This document shows, piece after piece, positions 1 through 6,108 of a DNA stretch of 8,241 bases. The position numbers were made by a program, and so were the translations under genes. Positions within the stretch are counted from its first letter, which is position 1, and each line of letters starts with the position of its first letter. This stretch comes from Microcaldota archaeon (GTDB taxonomy: Archaea; Micrarchaeota; Micrarchaeia; Micrarchaeales; Micrarchaeaceae). The notes under the pieces are model-generated. The model was not told where the DNA came from and searched no databases. It was given only the letters and a program-made list of their open reading frames with translations. Where the stretch lies: assembly GCA_027344745.1 (NCBI GenBank), contig DAHWIS010000047.1, forward strand, positions 1-8,241. Reading direction: 5' to 3'.

Positions 1-48
1 TACATGTTCATAAACGGCATAACCGTAATCAACAAAAGGGGTATATGA
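1..48 (+). CDS. C-terminal tail of an upstream gene (partial)
   Basis: Frame 1 is open from the window edge to a TGA at 46-48 and would encode a 15-residue C-terminal end (YMFINGITVINKRGI). The TGA overlaps the ATG of the next gene in an ATGA arrangement (45-48), the usual sign of translational coupling inside an operon. The piece is too short to assign a family. The frame of the next gene is also open to the left edge, so coding by this frame is inferred from the overlap rather than proven; an upstream extension of the next gene would read as a basic, hydrophilic stretch and looks less likely. Confidence 0.4.
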   Translation, partial: YMFINGITVINKRGI

Positions 49-1343
49 TGGCCGCCTTGCCAGCAGGGGTACAGGAGTACTTGTTCACTTTCGGTATACT
101 GGTGTCATTCATAGGCATGATTATATCAGCTGTGAAATCCAGGGGTGACATGCGCGCCCTGCTTTCCGGATACGGGCCGAACAGGACGCACCTTATGCTT
201 TTGATCGTTGCTGTGCTCCTTTTCGCGCTCCTCGAAATATTCCTGGTGGGGCAGACCCAGCAGCTCTTCTTCGACGATGCGATATATCAGGCCATGGCTC
301 TCGACCTCCTCCATACCGGCCAGGCATGGATGTGCAACTATGGAACTATGACATCATGCTTTTCCGGGCAGATATTCCATGAGCCCATTGGCGAATCCTT
401 CAACCTTGCCATTGGCTTCTTAGTCCTCGGCGTTCACAGGCATTCCGCATATTACACGAATTTCGCGCTGGGCGCCGTTGCGGTCGCATTCACATATCTT
501 TCGACGCTTGTGCTTTTCGGCAAGCGCAGGATAGCGTTGCTCTCGGCACTTTTTATCGCCATGTCGCCGGTCATGCTCGTATGGGCCATACCGACTACAT
601 CGGACATGCCTATGCTGGCTTATTCGCTTATAGCAATTTTTGGCATGCTGGTTTTCGTAAGGAAAAAAACCATCTGGACGTTCGGACTTATGCTTTTTTC
701 CTTATCGTTGCTCTCGTATATGAAGGTCGACGCGGTGGTGTATCTCCTTGTCATACCGTTGATGTATGTAATCCTTGACGACAACAGCGTAATGGCGTCG
801 ATAAAAGCAAATATATCAATGCTAAAGGAGAACGTCCTCAATACAAGGATGCTTGTAATGCTCCTCGTATTCGCAATAGCAATATCTCCGGAATTGGGAT
901 TCGCGCACAGCGAACTGGTAAGCGGTTCGTTCGGATTCCAGAAGGCATATGTCCAGGAGAGCTGCAATACACAGTACACCATAATAGCCAAGGGTGCCAT
1001 AAACTTGCAAAATTTAAATGCAAATATATGCAGCAACATCTACTTTTGGTTCGACGCCTACAAATCGGATTACGTGATGCAGCCCATAATATTTACGGCA
1101 TTCGGAATATTCGGCGCCGCCTCTATGTTCATAATGCGGAAAAGGAGGGAGCTCCTTGCATTGGGCATCTGGTTTCTGTTTTTCTTCTTGCTCTACGACG
1201 CTTTCTACGCGGGAAGCGTTACATACGGGGTTGACTGGAGGTTCATGCTTAGCCTGATCGCACAGGCAAGCATATTCGCAGGATTCGGGGTCTCCGCGTT
1301 GATATCCTTGGGGGAGGACAAACACACTGAAATAGATGATTGA
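45..1343 (+). CDS. GT-C family integral membrane glycosyltransferase (GT39/ArnT-like), catalytic membrane part
   Basis: This 432-residue polytopic protein has about eleven or twelve hydrophobic segments, roughly at residues 12-30, 49-69, 118-130, 136-158, 163-182, 188-205, 209-226, 230-245, 267-281, 347-364, 371-390 and 401-423. After the second segment comes FFDDAIYQAMALDLLHTGQ (75-93), matching the acidic first-loop motif of GT-C enzymes, where the acidic pair (D77, D78) is expected to be catalytic or metal-binding. HEP (112-114) stands where PMT-like enzymes have a K/H-P-P motif, and YGVDWRFML (394-402) resembles the conserved late Arg-aromatic motif. Family members transfer a sugar from a polyprenyl-phosphate donor to protein or lipid on the outer membrane face; donor and acceptor cannot be read here. 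The protein ends at its last membrane helix, without the soluble C-terminal domain usual in the family; that part seems to be the next gene, overlapping by 8 bases. The start is ATG 45 or ATG 48, after a GGGG at 38-41. Confidence 0.8.
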   Translation: MMAALPAGVQEYLFTFGILVSFIGMIISAVKSRGDMRALLSGYGPNRTHLMLLIVAVLLFALLEIFLVGQTQQLFFDDAIYQAMALDLLHTGQAWMCNYGTMTSCFSGQIFHEPIGESFNLAIGFLVLGVHRHSAYYTNFALGAVAVAFTYLSTLVLFGKRRIALLSALFIAMSPVMLVWAIPTTSDMPMLAYSLIAIFGMLVFVRKKTIWTFGLMLFSLSLLSYMKVDAVVYLLVIPLMYVILDDNSVMASIKANISMLKENVLNTRMLVMLLVFAIAISPELGFAHSELVSGSFGFQKAYVQESCNTQYTIIAKGAINLQNLNANICSNIYFWFDAYKSDYVMQPIIFTAFGIFGAASMFIMRKRRELLALGIWFLFFFLLYDAFYAGSVTYGVDWRFMLSLIAQASIFAGFGVSALISLGEDKHTEIDD

Positions 1344-1812
1344 TATGCATGCTAAAAACGCGTATATTGAGATTGCAATTGCAATCGAGGCGTTGGCCTT
1401 GATGGCGTACGCCTTCTCGGCGTTTATAGTGCCATTGAGCGTGAATCCCTCGAACATACCCCAGGCGGGAGGCGCCAGGTTCTATGAGAACTTCGTATAC
1501 AACTCCAGCGGCCTTATACCAAACTCGTGCCTCGTATTCACTGCTGATCCCACGCTTTTTAACATCAACGGCAAATCTGCTGCGCAGCTCGACAATTTCT
1601 TCAACGGCAGGCTTTATGCCGAATACGCAAAGGAATACCCCTGCCTCGTGCTTGACGTGGGGTATTGGTGCAGCGTGCCCGGTCCGATAGAATCAAACTG
1701 CAGGTACATCCAAAACCACACCGTGCTCAAAGCCATAAAAACCGCAGTTTATTCTCCTTCGGGAACGGAATACGGCCTGTATTATATAGAGGGGCAGAAT
1801 AATGCCTCCTAA
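1336..1812 (+). CDS. Single-pass membrane protein resembling the detached exoplasmic C-terminal domain of a GT39-like enzyme
   Basis: The 158 residues start with a short cytosolic end, one membrane helix (about 10-35) and then a soluble domain that should face outside. The domain carries four cysteines (65, 103, 112, 122) and sequons at N56, N127 and N156, the last three residues being N-A-S. The stretch from RFYENFVYNSSGLIPNSCLV to DPTLFNINGK reads like the domain that follows the last helix in archaeal GT39-type enzymes; this comes from family memory, not a search. The ATG (1336) lies inside the end of the preceding gene, ATGATTGA holding both start and stop, so translation is probably coupled. 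A TAG directly before the ATG closes this frame, which limits any frameshift fusion to those 8 bases. It may assemble with the membrane part into one enzyme. The alternative is an unrelated surface protein. The gene ends 17 bases from a convergent gene. Confidence 0.7.
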   Translation: MIDMHAKNAYIEIAIAIEALALMAYAFSAFIVPLSVNPSNIPQAGGARFYENFVYNSSGLIPNSCLVFTADPTLFNINGKSAAQLDNFFNGRLYAEYAKEYPCLVLDVGYWCSVPGPIESNCRYIQNHTVLKAIKTAVYSPSGTEYGLYYIEGQNNAS

Positions 1813-1829
1813 ACCGGATGGCATACGCC

Positions 1830-2516
1830 CTAACGACCCATGTTCTCGAATATAGTCTTTAATATGATATAGCCGTCGCTTAAGGAACGCAGCTTGCCGG
1901 TGCCGTATGCTCTTTTCTTCTCGTAGCTGGGTATTTCTATTATCTTCAGCCCAGCTTTCTTCGCTTTTATGTTTATTTCCGTTTCTATCCCGAAACCTAT
2001 GGAGGTGAGGTGCATCTTCTTGAACGCCCCGCGTTTCACGCTCCTGTACCCGTAGCACAGATCAGTATAGTTTGTTTTGTATATCAGGTTTACAAGAATC
2101 ACGAACGCCTTGTTGCCAAGCTTCCTGAATAATGGCATATCATCGGAACCACCGCCCATCAGGAACCGCGAGCCCATGCATATGTCGTATCCGGATTCTA
2201 TTGCAGATATCAGCAACTTCAATTCCTTTGGCCTGTGCGACAGATCTGCGTCCATCGATATTATTATCTTTCCTTTTGCCTCCTTGAAGCCCTTTATCAG
2301 GGCAAATCCTTTGCCTTTGTCCTCGTATATTATGCGCGCGCCCAGCGCTTTTGACACGCTTACTGTTTTATCCGTGGAATGCTTGTCTACTACCAGTATC
2401 TCGTATCTGTAGTTTTCCAGCACGTCTTTTACTCCGGAGATCGCTTTGCCTATGTTCTTGCCCTCGTTGAGCGTAGGTATGACAACGCTTACGTATGGAT
2501 GTAGATTATCGAGCAT
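1830..2516 (-). CDS. GT2 family polyprenyl-phosphate sugar synthase (DPM1/DPG synthase-like)
   Basis: A soluble GT-A fold glycosyltransferase that should move mannose or glucose from GDP or UDP to a polyprenyl (dolichyl) phosphate on the cytosolic face, making the lipid donor used by GT-C enzymes such as the one at 45-1343. Numbered from the GTG at 2531, it shows VVIPTLNEGKN (16-26), VDKHSTDKT (48-56, the nucleotide-binding V-D-x-x-S-x-D motif), the metal-binding DAD (94-96), then LCYGYRS, GFGIETEI with its acidic residue, and a late RAYGTGKL motif that corresponds to the R-x-x-G-x-S-K-L element of this family. No C-terminal membrane helices are present, as in soluble DPM1. ATG 2516 (228 residues) is preferred, with GGTG just upstream; GTG 2531 would give 233 residues. 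Either start overlaps the end of the upstream surface-protein gene, by 11 or 26 bases, so the two are one transcription unit. Sugar specificity cannot be read from sequence. Confidence 0.85.
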   Translation of the reverse strand: MLDNLHPYVSVVIPTLNEGKNIGKAISGVKDVLENYRYEILVVDKHSTDKTVSVSKALGARIIYEDKGKGFALIKGFKEAKGKIIISMDADLSHRPKELKLLISAIESGYDICMGSRFLMGGGSDDMPLFRKLGNKAFVILVNLIYKTNYTDLCYGYRSVKRGAFKKMHLTSIGFGIETEINIKAKKAGLKIIEIPSYEKKRAYGTGKLRSLSDGYIILKTIFENMGR

Positions 2517-3351
2517 CGGCACCAGCTGCACTTTTATGCGCCTTGGTTTTACGCCCTTTCACCACGGACAACGCTATCAGCGCTATTATCGCCACGAATA
2601 TCGCTGCGACCGCTATCAAGAATACCGGGAAGGGATGTGAAACCGGTGCGTTCTGAGTTATTGGCAGATACCCCAGTGACGAATAATGCATGCCGTTCTG
2701 GACGTAAGAGGTAAATACCGACAGCGTGAATGACGCATTTGAAAGCGACCCGTAGGTCGTTATATTCCTGGTGGTAATATTGAATGTGGCATTGTATTCG
2801 CTGTTAGGCTGCATCAGCACATTCATGCTGGAAGGCGAAAGCCTGATGTTCGGCGGCACCGCGGTTGAGAGCGTAACGTTAAGAGGTTTGGATGAGAGGC
2901 TGTACAGGTTTGCGATTATCTTGTTGTTCTTTTTCGACATGCCTATTATGCTGACAAGGCTCGTAGTGCTTGCTTTTATGCTGCTTAAGCATGGAAATAC
3001 TTCAAACACAGATATCGACCCCTGATCGTATTCTACGGTAAAATATTCCGGATAGATGCCCGGAATAGAAGCGTTGTACAGCTTGAAATCAAATGTATGA
3101 TTTGCAAAAGGGGCAAGCAGACTGTAAGTTTCTGCTGAATTATTTGCAGATGCGCCCCCTATGCTAGGCACGACTATTATGTGCGCGGCCGTGCCGTTGC
3201 CCTGGTTTGCTAGATTGAATCCAAGAGTGCCGTTTGGCGCAGATGCACCGAATGAGGTATGGCAAGACCCTATAAGGATAACAGTCGACGCATAGCCCGT
3301 GCCTGTATAAAGGATTGCAGCAAGCGATAGCGCGATTATCAGCATTCGCAT
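2506..3351 (-). CDS. Signal-peptide, membrane-anchored surface protein with many N-glycosylation sequons
   Basis: No specific family is recognised. The 281 residues comprise a signal peptide (1-21, hydrophobic core LIIALSLAAILY, cleavage likely after GYA), a long Ser/Thr/Asn-rich beta-type region (about 22-238), a membrane helix (about 241-264) and a basic cytosolic tail from KGRKTK on. Ten N-X-S/T sequons fall in the outside part (N40, N52, N70, N84, N93, N158, N187, N191, N196, N205). The only two cysteines, C30 and C121, bracket the first half and could form one disulfide. The outside part looks like two tandem Ig/CARDB-like beta sandwiches (about 30-125 and 130-232), an inference from its alternating pattern. 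The ATG at 3351 follows a GGTG about 8 bases upstream; ATG 3345 is possible. The gene leads an operon with the GT2 enzyme, which suggests a glycosylated envelope protein. Confidence 0.8.
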   Translation of the reverse strand: MRMLIIALSLAAILYTGTGYASTVILIGSCHTSFGASAPNGTLGFNLANQGNGTAAHIIVVPSIGGASANNSAETYSLLAPFANHTFDFKLYNASIPGIYPEYFTVEYDQGSISVFEVFPCLSSIKASTTSLVSIIGMSKKNNKIIANLYSLSSKPLNVTLSTAVPPNIRLSPSSMNVLMQPNSEYNATFNITTRNITTYGSLSNASFTLSVFTSYVQNGMHYSSLGYLPITQNAPVSHPFPVFLIAVAAIFVAIIALIALSVVKGRKTKAHKSAAGADAR

Positions 3352-3363
3352 TATGATACACCA

Positions 3364-3379
3364 AACTTGTTACCAAGTT
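3364..3379 (-). promoter_or_regulatory. Leader hairpin with a GNRA-type loop before the surface-protein gene
   Basis: Read on the minus strand the sequence is AACTTG-GTAA-CAAGTT, a perfect 6-base-pair stem capped by GUAA, which fits the GNRA tetraloop class. It lies 13 to 28 bases upstream of the ATG at 3351, directly before the GGTG that could serve as ribosome-binding site. It would be in the mRNA leader if transcription starts from the TATA-like element at 3399-3407. The role is inferred; it could protect the 5' end or tune initiation. Confidence 0.4.
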
Positions 3380-3398
3380 GAAAGCTAAAAACCTTTTT

Positions 3399-3407
3399 CT
3401 ATTTATT
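3399..3407 (-). promoter_or_regulatory. Probable TATA box for the surface protein/GT2 operon
   Basis: On the minus strand the sequence reads AATAAATAG, centred about 52 bases before the ATG at 3351. A transcript starting about 26 bases downstream would begin near 3377, at the foot of the leader hairpin. A second, weaker T-rich candidate lies nearer the gene, around 3384-3393, and would give a leader of only about 11 bases, so this assignment is uncertain. Confidence 0.35.
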
Positions 3408-3418
3408 GCAGGCCTGCA
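3407..3418. repeat. 12-base perfect palindrome in a divergent intergenic region
   Basis: TGCAGGCCTGCA is perfectly self-complementary. It touches the minus-strand TATA-like element (3399-3407) and lies 16 bases before the plus-strand TATA box (3435-3442), in the gap between the surface-protein operon and secG. That position suits an operator for a dimeric regulator, but only the sequence symmetry is seen. A second, 8-base palindrome, TTGCGCAA, lies at 3425-3432 just ahead of the secG TATA box. Confidence 0.45.
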
Positions 3419-3434
3419 TTGTTTTTGCGCAAGG

Positions 3435-3442
3435 TATAAAAA
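3435..3442 (+). promoter_or_regulatory. TATA box of the secG (Sec61-beta) gene
   Basis: TATAAAAA is preceded by purines (AAGG) as expected of an archaeal BRE. Its centre is about 32 bases before the ATG at 3471, so transcription should start around 3464-3466 and leave a leader of only a few bases. No Shine-Dalgarno sequence precedes the ATG (the bases before it read GATTAAA), which fits a nearly leaderless transcript. Confidence 0.6.
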
Positions 3443-3470
3443 GTTTTACAGACATTAGCTCTTGATTAAA

Positions 3471-3626
3471 ATGGCATCTTTATCCTCGCCGCAATCGCAG
3501 GCCGGCGTATTGAGCTTCTACGACGCGCCAAGCAAGGGCCCGAAGGTGAACCCTAAGATAGTCATAGGCTTCATCGTGGCATTTGCTTTCATAATACTTA
3601 TCATAGACCATTTCATATACGCGTGA
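3471..3626 (+). CDS. secG: Preprotein translocase subunit SecG / Sec61-beta
   Basis: This 51-residue protein has the full layout of archaeal Sec61-beta: a short Ser/Gln-rich cytosolic start, the conserved GVLSFYDAPSKGPKVNPK block (12-29) corresponding to the family G-L-x-x-F-Y/F-D-x-x-x-x-G-P-K-x-x-P-K pattern, one membrane helix (about 30-46) and a very short outside end. It is the small non-essential-type subunit of the SecYE channel and sits beside the pore in the plasma membrane. Its length is normal for archaea (about 50-60 residues). It has its own TATA box and starts without a visible ribosome-binding site. It ends 5 bases from the stop of the convergent regulator gene at 3632. The next-door surface protein has a signal peptide and would be a client of this channel. 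Confidence 0.88.
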   Translation: MASLSSPQSQAGVLSFYDAPSKGPKVNPKIVIGFIVAFAFIILIIDHFIYA

Positions 3627-3631
3627 ACGTT

Positions 3632-4504
3632 TCACTCGGCAGACTTGAATATGTCCTTTCTAAGCTCCGTAGCTTCGCCGTTCTCTGCAAGTATATATAG
3701 AATGGCGCGGGCGCCGTCCTCGTCAATGTTGGCCTCCTTTGATATATCCTTGACGTTCATGCCTTTCTGCTTTATTAGGTTAAGTATGGCGGAGGTGTTC
3801 TTCGTTATGTATCCTCTTGTGACTACGTAGAATTTCTTGTTGAATGCGCGTGTGCCCAGGATAAGCCCGCGGTGTATGCTGTCTTCCAACGCAGCCGACA
3901 CGTTTGCGGCTTCCGTCTCGCTGGACAGCACTACGAAGCCGCGCTTCTGCAGCAATCCTATAGCATCCTCTTCTGCGCCGGTGTCTGGCGTTGCGTTTGC
4001 GACATAACCGAACTTCGCACGGCTTGTTTGATTTATGGGCGCAACCGATTTGCTCTTCTGTCCCATGACGTTCTTGCGCATCAGAAACGCATCGTATATC
4101 TCTTTTTCTATGCCGTATAAAGGCTCTTGGTCGTTGCCTTTCTTGAACAGCGATATATACCTTTTCCTGAGCAGCGCCTGCAGCACAGCTTTCTCATTAG
4201 AATCAAGCATGTCATTGACCCTGCTCTTTGTGCGCTGGTTGTACCTTAATGTGTCCAGCTTCTTGAGTATCGCCAGCTCCGCAGGCGATATCTGCTTGCC
4301 TTCCTGTGCTTTGGGGGGCGGCTGCGCAGACTCCTGCTTTGACAGTATAGAATCCGCTATGTCGCTCTTCTTTGCAAATATAAAGTATTTGCCCTTGTAC
4401 TTCAAGAAATCCACCTCTTCGCCGTCGATTATCCCGAGTTCCGAAATGACTTCGCTGGGAAGGTAGATTGCAAGCTTGTTGTTGACTCTATATACTTTCG
4501 GCAT
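3632..4504 (-). CDS. AbrB/SpoVT-type DNA-binding protein with winged-helix-like regions
   Basis: The first 46 residues match a swapped-hairpin AbrB/MazE domain: KVYRVNNKLAIYLPSEVISE (3-22), then LGIIDGEEVDF and a final strand YKGKYFIFAKK. A linker rich in Pro and Gln (about 55-72) follows. Residues 73-140 are helical and charged, ending in an LLRKRYISLF hairpin-like stretch, and could be a first helix-turn-helix unit. Residues 178-290 combine GFVVLSSETEAANV, a strand-rich part (GLILGTRAFNKKFYVVTRGY) and a helical part with KDISKEANIDEDGARAILYIL (252-272), which looks like a MarR-type recognition helix, followed by the wing. I infer a transcription regulator; the exact family is not recognised. 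AbrB-like proteins are usually short antitoxins or regulators, so the 290-residue fusion is notable. No toxin gene lies beside it. It starts at ATG 4504 without a clear ribosome-binding site, 48 bases from nnr, whose promoter it may share. Confidence 0.65.
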   Translation of the reverse strand: MPKVYRVNNKLAIYLPSEVISELGIIDGEEVDFLKYKGKYFIFAKKSDIADSILSKQESAQPPPKAQEGKQISPAELAILKKLDTLRYNQRTKSRVNDMLDSNEKAVLQALLRKRYISLFKKGNDQEPLYGIEKEIYDAFLMRKNVMGQKSKSVAPINQTSRAKFGYVANATPDTGAEEDAIGLLQKRGFVVLSSETEAANVSAALEDSIHRGLILGTRAFNKKFYVVTRGYITKNTSAILNLIKQKGMNVKDISKEANIDEDGARAILYILAENGEATELRKDIFKSAE

Positions 4505-4522
4505 TATTACGCCCTACAAAGG

Positions 4523-4530
4523 TTTTATAT
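4523..4530. promoter_or_regulatory. TATA-like element between divergent regulator and nnr genes
   Basis: TTTTATAT on the plus strand is ATATAAAA on the minus strand. Its centre is 26 bases before the nnr ATG (4553) and 22 bases before the regulator ATG (4504). On the plus strand it follows CAAAGG; on the minus strand it follows CCTAAA. Both are acceptable BRE-like contexts. It is the only good TATA candidate in the 48-base gap, so it may serve both genes, each with a leaderless or nearly leaderless transcript. Two AGGTT copies (4520-4524 and 4534-4538) flank or touch it. Confidence 0.55.
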
Positions 4531-4552
4531 TTTAGGTTAATATGAATATACT

Positions 4553-6094
4553 ATGCAAAGCTTAAAAGAGTTTACAATCTACACCAAAAAAACGCTCAGC
4601 GCACAGGATGCATATTCCATATTGGACAATGGCAACAGTATGGGATTCAACGAGCAGCTGATGGTTGAGAACGCCGGATTCGAGATAGCAAACGACCTCA
4701 GGCACAAGCACAAGGGGGACAGGATACTTTTTACGGTCGGCACAGGGGGCAAGGGAGCAATAGGCCTTTCGGCAGCCAGAAGGATGCTCAAGTATGCTGA
4801 TGTGGAAGTCGCAATCGTAGGGGACCATAATAGCATAATGAACAAAGTTACCCGCTTCAACTACCGCATACTAAGCGACATAGTCGACATACACAATATA
4901 AGCATGGACAATATAAACGAGTTTTCAAAGCTGCTGAAATGGTCGGAGGACATAGTCGATTCGATAGCAGGGATGGGGATCAGGGGAAGGATGTCGAGCA
5001 CACTCTACCACGTGATAGAGCGCATGAACGATTCTAGGAAGTATACGATTTCGATAGACATGCCTTCGGGGCTCAACGTCGACACGGGCATTGCAAACAG
5101 GATAAGCGTAAATGCCGACAGCGTGCTTGCGATACATAAGACGAAGAAGGGGCTGCTCAAGAGCAATTTTAGGGGCAGCACCGCCATAATAGACATAGGC
5201 ATACCGGCGACCCTAGAGCTTTTTGCCGGACCCGGAGACGTCAGATCGATTACAAGGCCGAAAAGCATGGACTCCGACAAGTACACCAACGGCAGCGTAC
5301 TCATAATCGGAGGCAGCAGGGAATTCCACGGGGCACCGGTATTGACGGCGTTCGCTGCGAACGCGACTATGGCGGCGTTGCGCTCCAATTCCGGATATGT
5401 AAACACCATGGTACCGGGCGACATAGCCAGCGATGTCTCGAAGATGTCTCCGTCCATGGTAGTAAGAAGCCTTCCGAGCGAGGCAATAGATATAGAGGCG
5501 GCCAAAGCGATAGAAATGGTTAGGCACAACGTGCTTGCGATAGGGCCGGGGCTGTCGCAGAAGGCGATGACAAACAAAGGGGTAGCTTCGTTATTGTCTA
5601 TGGAAAGAAGAAAGGGCAACATCGTAGTCATCGACGCATCTGCGATAAAGAGCATCGCGCCTTACAAAAGCTATATTGGGCAGAATTCAATAATAACGCC
5701 GCATACCGGCGAGTTCAATGCACTTACCGGAATAGACCTGACCAAGGCCAGCATGGACAGGAAGCTCCATAGCGCCATAGAATTTGCGGATGCCTACGGC
5801 TGTACGCTCGTATTAAAAGGCAATGAAACAATAATAACCGATGGAAAAAATCTAAAGATAAACAAGTCTTCGACGCCAATCCTGGCTACGATGGGGACTG
5901 GAGACGTCCTAACCGGAATGATAGCCAGCTATGCAGGTATGAGCACGATGCCGTTCGAGAGCGCGGTAGCTGCGGTATACATGCATTCCAAAATAGGCGA
6001 CATGCTTTTCGAAAAGAAAGGTCTGCACATAACCGCGCAGGACGTCATAGACATGATACCGGAGCAATTGAAGGGTTTTGACAGCATAATGTAG
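4553..6094 (+). CDS. nnr: Bifunctional NAD(P)H-hydrate repair enzyme (epimerase plus ADP-dependent dehydratase)
   Basis: This 513-residue protein repairs damaged nicotinamide cofactors in the cytoplasm. The N-terminal YjeF_N domain (about 10-225) should interconvert R- and S-NAD(P)HX: it shows MVENAG (37-42), a glycine-rich loop GTGGKGAIG (63-71), IVDSIAGMG with D136, and SIDMPSGLNVDTG (167-179). The C-terminal ribokinase-like YjeF_C domain (about 235-510) should dehydrate S-NAD(P)HX using ADP: GSVLIIGGS (247-255), the following GAPVLTA, AIGPGL (329-334), ITPHTGEF (381-388), LVLKG (419-423) and GTGDVLTG (448-455) with the catalytic Asp. Fusion and length are normal for bacteria and archaea. 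The odd point is the loop at 63-71, where the family has G-P-G-N-N-G-G-D-G: both Asn and the Asp are absent. DASAI (361-365) also replaces the usual D-A-D-A-L. The gene starts at ATG 4553, apparently leaderless, and is followed 14 bases later by argS. Confidence 0.92.
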   Translation: MQSLKEFTIYTKKTLSAQDAYSILDNGNSMGFNEQLMVENAGFEIANDLRHKHKGDRILFTVGTGGKGAIGLSAARRMLKYADVEVAIVGDHNSIMNKVTRFNYRILSDIVDIHNISMDNINEFSKLLKWSEDIVDSIAGMGIRGRMSSTLYHVIERMNDSRKYTISIDMPSGLNVDTGIANRISVNADSVLAIHKTKKGLLKSNFRGSTAIIDIGIPATLELFAGPGDVRSITRPKSMDSDKYTNGSVLIIGGSREFHGAPVLTAFAANATMAALRSNSGYVNTMVPGDIASDVSKMSPSMVVRSLPSEAIDIEAAKAIEMVRHNVLAIGPGLSQKAMTNKGVASLLSMERRKGNIVVIDASAIKSIAPYKSYIGQNSIITPHTGEFNALTGIDLTKASMDRKLHSAIEFADAYGCTLVLKGNETIITDGKNLKINKSSTPILATMGTGDVLTGMIASYAGMSTMPFESAVAAVYMHSKIGDMLFEKKGLHITAQDVIDMIPEQLKGFDSIM

Positions 6095-6108
6095 CACATA
6101 GTGGTTTG

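Noticed and set aside
1336..1343. Sequencing frameshift splitting one gene
   Set aside because: Possible in principle, but the overlap is an orderly ATG-to-TGA arrangement and an in-frame TAG sits just before the second start, as in genuine coupled genes. Kept as a point to check rather than called a pseudogene.
620..1457. Minus-strand open frames opposite the GT-C gene and its partner
   Set aside because: They lie wholly or almost wholly opposite well-supported coding sequence, show no family motifs, and their hydrophobic runs mirror codons of the membrane helices.
2529..2531. GTG as the start of the GT2 gene
   Set aside because: ATG 2516 has a GGTG just upstream and leaves a normal short N-terminus before the first beta strand; the GTG adds only five residues and lengthens the overlap.
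3632..4504. Antitoxin of a toxin-antitoxin pair, because of the AbrB/MazE-like domain
   Set aside because: The gene is 290 residues long and its neighbours are secG (convergent) and nnr (divergent); no PIN, MazF or RelE-like gene is present.
5005..5655. A 216-residue minus-strand open frame inside nnr
   Set aside because: It is antisense to both conserved domains of Nnr, has no recognisable motif, and its hydrophobic character comes from the complement of Ala/Ile codons.
6106..6108. TTG one codon before ATG as the argS start
   Set aside because: An ATG directly follows, and nothing favours the rarer start codon.
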